Below are positions 46,649 through 55,593 of a stretch of DNA of 64,000 bases, piece by piece (position 1 is the first letter of the stretch; every line of letters begins with the position of its first letter). This DNA is from an uncultured Pelagibacteraceae bacterium. GTDB taxonomy: Bacteria; Pseudomonadota; Alphaproteobacteria; Pelagibacterales; AG-422-B15. Below the pieces are notes generated by a model. The model had not been told where the DNA came from and ran no database searches. It was given only the letters and a program-made list of their open reading frames with translations. A program made the position numbers and the translations under genes. Where the stretch lies: assembly GCA_902571005.1 (NCBI GenBank), contig CACGAG010000002.1, positions 99,687 through 163,686 on the forward strand. The letters are read 5' to 3'.

Positions 46649-48099
46649 TGTCTACATCATTTCAATTACAGAATAATGCTCTAAAAGAATTGCCTCATAA
46701 TATCGAAGCTGAGCAAGGTATACTTGGAGCAATATTGTTAAATAACGAAATTTTCTTCGATATATCAGAAACAATCAATGTTGAGCATTTTTATGAGCCG
46801 GTTCACAAATTAATTTTTGATGTAATTGGCAAAATGATTTCCAAAGGACAAATAGCCACGCCAATTACTCTAAAAAGTTTTTTTGAAGTTGAAAAAAATC
46901 TTGAGGAAATAGGAGGCTCAAATTATTTGGTAAGACTGGCAAATTCAGCTGTATCACTTGATTATGCTAAAAACTATGCTCATATTATTTATAATCTTGC
47001 TGTTAGAAGGGGTCTATACGAATTGGGTGGAAAAGTTCAGCATGATGCAATTGAAAGTGAAATTGAAAAAAAACCAGAAGACCTTATTGAGGAAGCGGAG
47101 AAAAATTTATATCAAATCTCTGAAAAAGGAACCTCCCAGAACCAAATACAAACATTTCAAACTTCAGTTGAAGAAGCAATTGAATTAGCAAAAAAAGCAT
47201 TTGAAAAAGATAGTAGCGTCGTTGGAATTTCGTCAGATTTTACCGATCTTGATACTAAACTTGGAGGGTTTCACCCCTCAGATTTAATAATAATTGCCGG
47301 AAGACCATCAATGGGAAAAACCTCGCTAGCTACAAACATCGCATTTAATATCGCTAGAAACGCTCACAACGCAAAAGACATGGACTCAAGTGTACTTTTT
47401 TTCTCATTAGAAATGTCATCTGAACAATTAGCCAGAAGAATTTTATCAGAACAAGCAAGAATTAGTTCAAACGATATAAGAAGAGGAAATTTATCAGAGA
47501 ATGATCTTGATAATTTAGTTTCTGTATCAAAAGATATATTAGAAATTCCCCTTTTTATTGATGATACTCCGGCAGTAAACATCGGAACTCTATCATCGAG
47601 GGCTAGAAGATTAAAAAGAAAGAATGGTTTGGGCGCTGTAGTTATAGACTATTTGCAGCTATTAAGACCAAGTAAAACATCTAGAAATGAATCAAGAGTT
47701 TTAGAAATTTCAGAGATAACTCAAGGATTAAAAGCGCTTGCAAAAGAATTAAACATACCAATCATTGCTTTATCTCAGTTATCAAGACAAGTAGAGCAAA
47801 GAGAAGATAAGAAACCACAGTTATCAGACTTAAGGGAGTCAGGATCAATTGAGCAAGATTCAGATGTTGTGATGTTTATATACAGAGAAGAATATTATCT
47901 TGAAAAAAATGCCCCATCACCTGGAACTGCTGAATTTATAGAATGGCAACAAAAAATGGACGAGATACATGGTCAAGCTGATTTACTTATAATGAAACAA
48001 AGACATGGACCAACGGGTAATATAAAATTAAGCTTTGATGCTAAGTATACTAGATTTGGAAATTTTATTAGCAAAGATCAAATCAACAACTACGAATAA
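46648..48099 (+). CDS. dnaB: replicative DNA helicase DnaB
   Basis: The protein has 483 residues. The N-terminal domain opens LPHNIEAEQGILGAILLNNE. The RecA-like domain has Walker A GRPSMGKTSLA, Walker B VVIDYLQLL, and SQLSRQVEQREDKKPQLSDLRESGSIEQDSDVVMF. It is a hexameric 5'-3' helicase at the replication fork. There is no intein insertion. It lies 9 bases before alr, and the alphaproteobacterial order rpsF-rpsR-rplI-dnaB-alr is preserved. Confidence 0.98.
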   Translation: MSTSFQLQNNALKELPHNIEAEQGILGAILLNNEIFFDISETINVEHFYEPVHKLIFDVIGKMISKGQIATPITLKSFFEVEKNLEEIGGSNYLVRLANSAVSLDYAKNYAHIIYNLAVRRGLYELGGKVQHDAIESEIEKKPEDLIEEAEKNLYQISEKGTSQNQIQTFQTSVEEAIELAKKAFEKDSSVVGISSDFTDLDTKLGGFHPSDLIIIAGRPSMGKTSLATNIAFNIARNAHNAKDMDSSVLFFSLEMSSEQLARRILSEQARISSNDIRRGNLSENDLDNLVSVSKDILEIPLFIDDTPAVNIGTLSSRARRLKRKNGLGAVVIDYLQLLRPSKTSRNESRVLEISEITQGLKALAKELNIPIIALSQLSRQVEQREDKKPQLSDLRESGSIEQDSDVVMFIYREEYYLEKNAPSPGTAEFIEWQQKMDEIHGQADLLIMKQRHGPTGNIKLSFDAKYTRFGNFISKDQINNYE

Positions 48100-48108
48100 T
48101 TCTCAAGA

Positions 48109-49209
48109 ATGATTAATGTTGATAAAAATACATTTCTAGACATTGACTTAAAAGCAGTTAATAAAAACTATAAGATCATTAAGCAAATTGTTGGTAAGAA
48201 ATGTATAATTGCAGCGACCGTGAAAGCTAATGCCTATGGATTAGGTGCTGATCAGGTTGTTACCAGCCTAATAAAAAAGGGTTGCACATATTTTTTTGTT
48301 GCTACTACAAACGAAGCAATTTATTTACGTAAAATAAACAAAAAAATATTTATTTTTATTTTAAATGGATTGGTTACAAACGAATTAAAATATATTCATA
48401 AGTTTAATTTAATTCCCGTTATTAATAACCTTACACAATTAAAAAAAATTGAAAAATATCAACAGGAAAATAATTATTTTCTTAATATCGCTATCCACTT
48501 TGATACTGGGATGTCACGTCTTGGTCTTGATCAAAATGAAACAGAAAATCTGATAAAAAATAAGGCATTATTGATAAAAAAATCGAAAGTTCGATTAATT
48601 ATGAGTCATCTATCTTGCGCTGATGACAAAAAGTCAAAATTGAATAAAATACAATTAAATAAATTTAATTTTATTAAATCTTATTTTCCTAATTCTTTAT
48701 GTAGCTTGTCTAATTCTGCGGGTATATTACTGGGTAAAAAATATCATTTTGATATGGTAAGGCCTGGAATCTCGCTTTATGGAGGTCAATGTCAAATAAA
48801 TGAAAAAATTATTTATAAAAATGTTGTCTCTATAAAAGCAAAACTAATCCAAATAAGAGAAATATATAAAGGGGATACAATAGGATATGGAGCGACTTTT
48901 AAGGCAAAATCAAAAATGAAAATCGGTACTCTTGGCTTTGGTTATGCGGACGGTTTTAATCGCCTTTTTTCAAACAATTATAAAATATTACTTAGAGGAA
49001 AAAAAATTAATTTGGTGGGTAGAGTTTCAATGGATTTGATAACAATCGACTTAACAAATATAAAAACAAAAAACAATATAATGAATGAAGAATTTGAAGT
49101 AATCGGAAGCAAGTTTTCAATAAATACCATTGCAAAGACAATAAATACTATTCCTTATGAAATACTAACTAATCTAGGCAAAAGATATGAAAGAAGATAT
49201 ATTTCATAA
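48109..49209 (+). CDS. alr: alanine racemase
   Basis: The protein has 366 residues. PLP lysine K39 lies in ATVKANAYGLGAD. HFDTGMSRLGLD and the second-base Tyr in IGYGATFKAK are present, as is SMDLITIDLT. It supplies D-alanine for peptidoglycan. It is Lys/Asn-rich like other less constrained genes here. It follows dnaB by 9 bases and precedes the RND protein by 3. Confidence 0.96.
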   Translation: MINVDKNTFLDIDLKAVNKNYKIIKQIVGKKCIIAATVKANAYGLGADQVVTSLIKKGCTYFFVATTNEAIYLRKINKKIFIFILNGLVTNELKYIHKFNLIPVINNLTQLKKIEKYQQENNYFLNIAIHFDTGMSRLGLDQNETENLIKNKALLIKKSKVRLIMSHLSCADDKKSKLNKIQLNKFNFIKSYFPNSLCSLSNSAGILLGKKYHFDMVRPGISLYGGQCQINEKIIYKNVVSIKAKLIQIREIYKGDTIGYGATFKAKSKMKIGTLGFGYADGFNRLFSNNYKILLRGKKINLVGRVSMDLITIDLTNIKTKNNIMNEEFEVIGSKFSINTIAKTINTIPYEILTNLGKRYERRYIS

Positions 49210-49212
49210 CTA

Positions 49213-51642
49213 ATGGAAAAATTTTATTTATCCCTATTCAATAAATACACAAACACCTCTCTAGTCGTTTTATTATTAATAATTTCATTTTTTGCCTTTA
49301 GTGCAAAAGATTTTCAGCTTGACGCATCATCAGATACCTTAATCTTAGAACAAGACGAAGACCTTAAAAAATATAGATTAGTTATTGATGATTATGGGTC
49401 AAATGATTTTTTAATTGTTACTTTTACAGATGAAAAAAGGATCCTAACAAAAGATAATTTAAATCAAATAAAATTATTCGTTGAAAGAGTTGGTAAATTA
49501 AATTGGGTTGAAAGTATTCAGTCTATTTTTGATGTTCCATTATTAGAAGTAAATGATCAAAGCCTAACAGACTTAATTAATGAAGTTCTGACAATTGAAT
49601 CGCCAGGTGTTGATTTGATTGATGCTGAAAAAGAATTATTAAATAGTCCTATTTTTAAAAACCTTATAATCAGTGAAGATGCATCAAGTACTGCTGTACT
49701 AATTAACTTTAAAAAAGATGAAAAACATGAATTCTTAATTCAAGAAAGAGAATGGCTTAGAAATTTAGATGAACCCTCAAAAGAGGATATAGATAATTTA
49801 AAAAGAATTAATTTAGATTATCAGATAAGTAAAAAAAATTTTGATGAAAAGCGTCATAATAATATTGGCGAAATAAGGAAGATAATAAACACATTTGAAA
49901 ATAAACTAGATATGCATCTCGGCGGGGTGTCTATGATTGCTGACGATACAATAACATACGTTAAAAATGATATAGTCGTATTTGGATTTGGTGCTCTTGT
50001 TTTTATTTTAGCGGTCCTTTTTATAGTCTTTAAAAATCCACTATGGATGCTTGCATGTATATCTAATTGCTTAGCTTCATTAATTGTGATGATAGGCACT
50101 GTATCTTTGATGGATTGGAAAGTAACTGTTATTTCGTCAAACTTCATAATGTTGATTTTAATTTTATCATTATCAATGACTGTACATATCGTAGTTAGAT
50201 ATAGACAATTCATAATGCAAGATAACGACCAATCTATTAAGCATGCTCTTTTGCTGACGATTAAAAACATGTATAAGCCATGTCTATTTGCAGCATTGAC
50301 AACTACATTTGCATTTGCGACTCTCTATACAAGCGGAATCAAGCCAGTTATGGATTTTGGCTTAATGATGTGTGTTGGCTTAATAATAACTTACATTACA
50401 AGTTTTTCATTCTTGCCAGTTGTTATATTTTTTCTTAATCTTAATACAACAAACCATACTTATCTTAATCAAAAAGAAAGTATATTCGCATCTTTAGCAA
50501 TAAAATCTCCTAATATTTTATTAACTCTATTTATATTTATTTTTTGCTTAGGAATATACGGCGCCACTAAATTAAAGGTTGAAAATAGTTTTGTTGATTA
50601 TTTTAAAAAAGAAACTGAAATCTATAAAGGCATGAAATTAATTGATGATAAACTGGGCGGAACAACTCCCTTGGATCTAGTAATAAACTTTAATTCAGTG
50701 GCGAACAATACAATTGAGGAAGATTTTGAAGAGGATTTCCTTGATTTTGGTATTGAATATGATCCTGCGGATTATTGGTTTACTGAAGAAAAGGTTAATG
50801 TTATTAAAAAAATTCATGATCACCTAGAGCAATATTCTTTTGCTGGCAAGGTTTTATCTCTTGCTTCAATAGTTAGGACGGCTGAAAAACTTAATGCAAA
50901 TAAAGAATTTGATACTCTTGAACTTTCCGTTCTCTATAAAAAATTGCCAAATGACCTTAAAGATCAGATTATCAAACCGTATGTGTTACTAGATAAAAAT
51001 CAAGCAAGAATTACTATGAGAATTATTGATACACATCCTCAACTAAATAGGTCGCTTTTTATCAAAGATCTTAATGACTATATAAACACTAATTACTCTA
51101 AAACAAATATCGATGTATCAACTACGGGAATCTTGATTCTCTATAATAATATGCTTCAAAGTCTGTTTGACTCCCAAATAAAAACATTATCTATAGTTCT
51201 CTTGGGTATCTTTTTAATGCTATTTTTTTTATTTAAATCATTAAAGACTGCTTTAGCAGCTATTACACCTAATCTGATTGCCTGCTTTGTAATACTTGGA
51301 ACAATGGGACTACTATCTATTCCTCTGGATCTAATGACAATAACAATTGCTGCAATTACTATCGGAATTGCTGTAGATAATTGTATACACTATATTTATA
51401 GGTATCGAGAGCATATATTGTTAAGCAACGGTAATCACGATGAAGCTTTAATCAAGTGCAATGAAACTGTTGGTGTGGCAATTAAAAACACTTCATATAC
51501 TATAATTGCTGGTTTTTCTATTTTGATATTTTCAAACTTCTATCCAACTATTTATTTTGGTATATTTACTGCGCTTGCAATGCTTGTTGCACTTTTTGGG
51601 AGTCTTACACTATTGCCAGTTCTACTAAAAAAACTTAATTGA
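49213..51642 (+). CDS. RND/MMPL-superfamily membrane exporter
   Basis: The protein has 809 residues. Two halves each have one leading helix, a periplasmic domain and five clustered helices. The first half has helices near 15-33 and 255-410. The second begins near 432 (LLTLFIFIFCLGIYGATKL), with its helix cluster near 655-805. TIGIAVDNCIHYIYRYREH is an RND-type helix with a charged residue. This is the predicted-exporter/MMPL branch, whose members move lipids or hydrophobic compounds and need no membrane-fusion protein. The substrate is unknown. It stands between alr and cvpA, where radA is commonly found in Alphaproteobacteria. Confidence 0.85.
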   Translation: MEKFYLSLFNKYTNTSLVVLLLIISFFAFSAKDFQLDASSDTLILEQDEDLKKYRLVIDDYGSNDFLIVTFTDEKRILTKDNLNQIKLFVERVGKLNWVESIQSIFDVPLLEVNDQSLTDLINEVLTIESPGVDLIDAEKELLNSPIFKNLIISEDASSTAVLINFKKDEKHEFLIQEREWLRNLDEPSKEDIDNLKRINLDYQISKKNFDEKRHNNIGEIRKIINTFENKLDMHLGGVSMIADDTITYVKNDIVVFGFGALVFILAVLFIVFKNPLWMLACISNCLASLIVMIGTVSLMDWKVTVISSNFIMLILILSLSMTVHIVVRYRQFIMQDNDQSIKHALLLTIKNMYKPCLFAALTTTFAFATLYTSGIKPVMDFGLMMCVGLIITYITSFSFLPVVIFFLNLNTTNHTYLNQKESIFASLAIKSPNILLTLFIFIFCLGIYGATKLKVENSFVDYFKKETEIYKGMKLIDDKLGGTTPLDLVINFNSVANNTIEEDFEEDFLDFGIEYDPADYWFTEEKVNVIKKIHDHLEQYSFAGKVLSLASIVRTAEKLNANKEFDTLELSVLYKKLPNDLKDQIIKPYVLLDKNQARITMRIIDTHPQLNRSLFIKDLNDYINTNYSKTNIDVSTTGILILYNNMLQSLFDSQIKTLSIVLLGIFLMLFFLFKSLKTALAAITPNLIACFVILGTMGLLSIPLDLMTITIAAITIGIAVDNCIHYIYRYREHILLSNGNHDEALIKCNETVGVAIKNTSYTIIAGFSILIFSNFYPTIYFGIFTALAMLVALFGSLTLLPVLLKKLN

Positions 51643-51650
51643 ATAAAATA

Positions 51651-52157
51651 ATGAATTTAGATCTTGCTCAGTTATTGAATCCTTATGATCTTATTTTTTT
51701 ATTAGTTATCTTAGTTTCTTTTATATTTGGAGTAAAAAATGGATTAATAAAAAGCTTATTAAATCTTATAAAATGGATAGTTATTTTTTATTTAATAAAA
51801 AATTGTTTTGATATTTTAAGACCGATCTTTGACCAATATATACTTAATCAAACTCTTTCTGATATACTAATATTTTTCTTCACTTTAATTACAGCCTATA
51901 TCTTAATATCATTTATTAATCGTATGATTATTGGAATATTACAACCTAGGAAATCTTTATTTATTGACATGTCCTTTGGTGGTGTTCTTGGAATTTTAAG
52001 GGGATATATAATTTTTATTCTTATAATTTTTTTCATAAATAGCAATTTTTCCTCTAATTTAATACCAGAGATTATTAAATCAGGTACTTTTCAAGAGATA
52101 GTAAATTACGGGGTTGATCTACTTGATCAAATGCCAAGGAATATTAATGAAATTTAA
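51651..52157 (+). CDS. CvpA-family membrane protein
   Basis: The protein has 168 residues with four hydrophobic helices. PYDLIFLLVILVSFIFGVKNGLIKSLLNLIKW and the SFGGVLGILRGYIIFILI segment are CvpA hallmarks. CvpA affects colicin V export and, in several bacteria, envelope stability. Its biochemical role is unknown. The ATG at 51651 is preferred over TTG 51639. purF, its usual partner, is absent and an SDR gene follows after 16 bases. Confidence 0.88.
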   Translation: MNLDLAQLLNPYDLIFLLVILVSFIFGVKNGLIKSLLNLIKWIVIFYLIKNCFDILRPIFDQYILNQTLSDILIFFFTLITAYILISFINRMIIGILQPRKSLFIDMSFGGVLGILRGYIIFILIIFFINSNFSSNLIPEIIKSGTFQEIVNYGVDLLDQMPRNINEI

Positions 52158-52173
52158 TTTAATACATTAAACT

Positions 52174-52866
52174 ATGAAAAAACTTAACTGCCTTGTAACA
52201 GGTGCGTCCTCAGGAATAGGAAAAGAGATTTCAATAAAGCTATCTGCCTATGCTAAACACATATACATATGTTCTCGAAACGTACAAAAACTTGAAATTG
52301 TTCATGATAAAATAATTAAAAATAATTGTGAGTGTACAATTGTTCCTTTAAATTTATGTGATGAAAATGTAATTGAGAATTTAGCTAAACAAATACAGGT
52401 CAAAGATACTTCCTTGGATATATTAGTTCTTTCAGCAGGAATTATTAACGAACTTTCTCCTGTTGAGTCAATTGATCTAGAGAATTTTAAGAATATTATA
52501 AACTTGAATTTCTTATCAAATTTTAGAATGGTTAAGAGTTTTCATTCATTGCTCAAAAGTTCAAATAATGCTTATATAGCTGCAGTGTCTTCACTAAAAA
52601 ACCCTTCAAAAGAATATTACTGGGGCATTTATCAGCCTATTATGACAGCGTTAAATGAGCTTTTATTGACCTATTCAAAAGAAAACAAAGGTACAAATAT
52701 AAAAACAAATGTTTTTTGTCCACTTGCCGTTAATACAAAGCTAAGAGATGTCATAATGCCTGGCGAAGATAAATCTAAGATAAGTGATCCAAAGGATGTA
52801 GCTGTTAAAATTGTAAATTATATTTTAGAGGCAGCTGGTACAGGAGAAATAATCGAAATCACCTGA
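52174..52866 (+). CDS. SDR-fold protein lacking the catalytic lysine
   Basis: The protein has 230 residues. The cofactor loop TGASSGIGKEIS and LVLSAGI support an NAD(P)-binding Rossmann fold. Ser139/140 and Tyr153 align with the SDR catalytic Ser and Tyr, but the Lys four residues after the Tyr is replaced: Y153-Q-P-I-M157. NNAG is changed to LSAG. Many Alphaproteobacteria carry an SDR gene after cvpA-purF, so this is probably its orthologue with altered or lost catalysis. Its end overlaps der by 8 bases. Confidence 0.85.
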   Translation: MKKLNCLVTGASSGIGKEISIKLSAYAKHIYICSRNVQKLEIVHDKIIKNNCECTIVPLNLCDENVIENLAKQIQVKDTSLDILVLSAGIINELSPVESIDLENFKNIINLNFLSNFRMVKSFHSLLKSSNNAYIAAVSSLKNPSKEYYWGIYQPIMTALNELLLTYSKENKGTNIKTNVFCPLAVNTKLRDVIMPGEDKSKISDPKDVAVKIVNYILEAAGTGEIIEIT

Positions 52867-53674
52867 TATAAGGATTCTTTGAAGTTTTGAAATCATACAA
52901 AATAGGCACACCATCAAGTTTGAAATAGCTTCTAAAAGAATTATCAAAAAATTTTTGAAATAATTGTGGTGGTTTTTTCTGAATATTTATAAATATTTTA
53001 AACTTTGGAATTTTATTTTCTAATTGAACAATATATTTTGGTTTTATTTCTATTTTATTAAATCGTGGTAACGTTGATTTTTTGTTTAAATAATTAATAA
53101 ATTTGTTTAGTTTTTGTTTATTAATTTTTATTGAAATCAATTCTTTTTTTAGAATAATTTCTCTTAAAACATTTAATATTCTTGTGTTATTTTTTGCAGA
53201 AATAAAATCAATATTAATTAATTTGTGTTTACTATAATTATTGCGTAAATGTTTTTTTATATTTAATTGGTATTTTTTTTTATCATCAAGAATATCGAAC
53301 TTATTAAATAAAAAAAATAAAATCTTATGTTTGCTTAATGCTAAATCTGCAAGACGAAAATCTTGTCTTGTAATACCTTCTAGTGAGTCGATTAAAAGCA
53401 CTGTGACATCAACATTATTTATTATTTTAATAACTTCTGAATTGCGAGCCAATTCATGCTCTTCTTTTACTTTACTTCTTCTACGCAACCCAGGCGTATC
53501 AACGATAATAAATTCGAAATTTTTGTGAGTAAATTTTTGTTTAATGAGAGATTTTGTTAGTCCATATTCATCGCCAACAGGTGAAATATATTCACCAAGC
53601 AATGTATTAAATAATGTTGATTTTCCAGAATTTGGCTTTCCAATAATGCCTATATTTATTTTAGTTAAATTCAT
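52859..53674 (-). CDS. der: Der/EngA-like GTPase with a single G domain
   Basis: The protein has 271 residues, against about 440-490 for Der. The G domain has P-loop GKPNSGKST (12-20), DTPGLRRRSKVKEEHE and NKFD. DTPGLRRRSKVKE and RQDFRLADLALSKHK match the second G domain of Der. The C-terminal KH-like domain follows, with FKIFINIQKKPPQLFQKFFDNSFRSYF and KNPY. The first G domain and linker are missing. The start lies 14 bases inside bamB, so no upstream fragment can be hidden. Der normally acts in 50S assembly. The locus, next to bamB, is the usual place. Confidence 0.85.
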   Translation of the reverse strand: MNLTKINIGIIGKPNSGKSTLFNTLLGEYISPVGDEYGLTKSLIKQKFTHKNFEFIIVDTPGLRRRSKVKEEHELARNSEVIKIINNVDVTVLLIDSLEGITRQDFRLADLALSKHKILFFLFNKFDILDDKKKYQLNIKKHLRNNYSKHKLINIDFISAKNNTRILNVLREIILKKELISIKINKQKLNKFINYLNKKSTLPRFNKIEIKPKYIVQLENKIPKFKIFINIQKKPPQLFQKFFDNSFRSYFKLDGVPILYDFKTSKNPYIR

Positions 53675-54959
53675 AAACGTCGGAGTTTTCGTCAGACAAA
53701 TAAATTGAATTAGACAGGATTATAGGTGGGACTAATGCACCTTTAACTCCAATTGATTCAGTTAAAAGTATTTCGCCTGAAATAGGTGAAACTACTTTTA
53801 ACTCACCAAAATATGAAATATTATAAATTAAATTATTTATTAAATAAGGACCTAGCCAAAGATTTAAATTTTCTGCCTTTTGACCTTTTTTATGCTTTGA
53901 TAGTTCAGTAATCCAGTAAACCTCTGAACTATCTTTGTTCAAACAAATTAACTTTCCATCTTCATTAATAATATATATTTGATTCCCTGTAATAACTGGC
54001 GTTCTATACCCTGATAAATCTCTCGCCCAATTTCTCTGTCCGTTAGTGGCATTAACAGAAACAAGTTTTCCGTTCGAGCTTAATGAATAAATAGTATTGT
54101 TTGATACCACAGGGCTTGCTGATATATCTTTAATATCAAAGTTACTGACCATTGATATTTTTGAGACATTTTCTGACCAGATAGGCTGGCCAGTATCAAA
54201 AATAAAAGCTACCAGCTCTCCATTACTAAAAGGGGCAATAATTGTATTTTCGAATGCTACTGGAGATGAGGTAAATAAATTTTTCTTTGTTTCTGAAATT
54301 GTTTGAAATGACCAATTTACTTCTCCGCTTGTCACATCAATTGAAAAAATTCTGTTGTCAGCTGAAATAAAATATATGTATCCTCTATATATAAGCGGTG
54401 GCGACAAAATTGGATATTCTATTTTTGTTGACCAGAGTTCTGTACCATCTTCAGCGCTCAATAATTTTATTTGACCGTATCCATCTACAAATACTAATTG
54501 ATTGTCAAAATAAGCAATTCCACCTCTAACAATCTCGTATTTTTTTATTCCCTCAATTTTAACATCTATTTTGAACAATGTTTTTTTTGTTAAGGTGTCT
54601 ACACATTCAATATAGCCCTGGCTTAACACATGGCACAGATTATCATTAAAAAAGATGGGTTGTATAATATTTACTGGCCCTTTTTTACCCGAAATAATTT
54701 TTGACTTATCATTAAAAGAGGCCTCTGAGTAAATATTATCTAGATCATTTGATGGATTTAAAAAATGCTGAGACCAAAAATTTACTTCTTTTGGTTCATT
54801 TATCAGTATGTCACCAGGATCAAGATTTAGAGTTTCAGAGATTTCTGCGCTATAACTTAAAACAGGAAAGCCACTTTCAATTTCGTTGATTTCTTCATTA
54901 CCGGAACATGAGATAAGAAAGAAAGATATAAGTAAAAATATATATGATTTGTTGAACAT
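53661..54959 (-). CDS. bamB: BamB-like outer-membrane assembly lipoprotein (PQQ-type propeller)
   Basis: The protein has 432 residues. The lipobox is LISC18 after a hydrophobic signal. The propeller blades carry repeated GxxxW-type motifs: AEDGTELWSTKI, TSGEVNWSFQT, TGQPIWSENV, TNGQRNWARDL. BamB is a lipoprotein of the beta-barrel assembly machine and helps fold proteins such as LptD. It lies in the TPR-bamB-der order usual in Proteobacteria, 1 base after the TPR gene. Confidence 0.93.
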   Translation of the reverse strand: MFNKSYIFLLISFFLISCSGNEEINEIESGFPVLSYSAEISETLNLDPGDILINEPKEVNFWSQHFLNPSNDLDNIYSEASFNDKSKIISGKKGPVNIIQPIFFNDNLCHVLSQGYIECVDTLTKKTLFKIDVKIEGIKKYEIVRGGIAYFDNQLVFVDGYGQIKLLSAEDGTELWSTKIEYPILSPPLIYRGYIYFISADNRIFSIDVTSGEVNWSFQTISETKKNLFTSSPVAFENTIIAPFSNGELVAFIFDTGQPIWSENVSKISMVSNFDIKDISASPVVSNNTIYSLSSNGKLVSVNATNGQRNWARDLSGYRTPVITGNQIYIINEDGKLICLNKDSSEVYWITELSKHKKGQKAENLNLWLGPYLINNLIYNISYFGELKVVSPISGEILLTESIGVKGALVPPIILSNSIYLSDENSDVYEFN

Positions 54960-54960
54960 A

Positions 54961-55593
54961 CTAATTTATAATTTCAATAAATTTGTTAGCTCTTATTTTA
55001 ATCTCTACAGGGACATCTGGATTATCAATTAAATTCTGAAAATTTTTTTTACTTTCTTCATTTTTTCCAAGAATAAGCTTTTTAAAAGAGATAAGTTCAT
55101 TAAATAGATATTTGAAGTTACTATCACGCATTCTGTAATCAGTGAGATAGCTCATAAATTCTTCTTCGCTCGAATTATCAATTTTAAATAAAAGTAAAAA
55201 ATATGTTGCTAAATCTGCAATTATTGGATCATATTTTTCATCGTCAGTTAATTTTTCTAAATCAAGAATCCCATCTTTAATATTACCATTTTCTATCTTT
55301 AAATTTGCAATTTTTAATTCAGCTATGCTTGATATATAGTTGTTGTTAGAGTTAATAAGCTCATCTAATAAAGAGTATTGTTCCGAAATGTTTTTGCTGT
55401 TTGTTGCTTTAATATATGTTTCGATGAGTTTTTCATTATTTGATTTATCAATTGAAACCATTACTTGATATCCGATAATTGACCCTATTATGATCACTAG
55501 AGTTAAAATTACATATAAACCGTATCTTTTAAAAAGATTAGACAGTTTTTCTTTTCTTAAATCTTCATCGACCTGTCTTAAGATATCGCTCAT
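54961..55593 (-). CDS. YfgM-like membrane-anchored TPR protein
   Basis: The protein has 210 residues. A cytosolic N-terminus (VDEDLRKEKLSNLFKRYG) precedes one membrane helix (about 25-48, YVILTLVIIIGSIIGYQVMV) and a periplasmic TPR-like helical domain (SNKNISEQYSLLDELIN and onward). It resembles the YfgM/TPR_21 protein encoded upstream of bamB in many Proteobacteria, which interacts with the Sec translocon and chaperones. It overlaps panB by 4 bases. Confidence 0.82.
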   Translation of the reverse strand: MSDILRQVDEDLRKEKLSNLFKRYGLYVILTLVIIIGSIIGYQVMVSIDKSNNEKLIETYIKATNSKNISEQYSLLDELINSNNNYISSIAELKIANLKIENGNIKDGILDLEKLTDDEKYDPIIADLATYFLLLFKIDNSSEEEFMSYLTDYRMRDSNFKYLFNELISFKKLILGKNEESKKNFQNLIDNPDVPVEIKIRANKFIEIIN

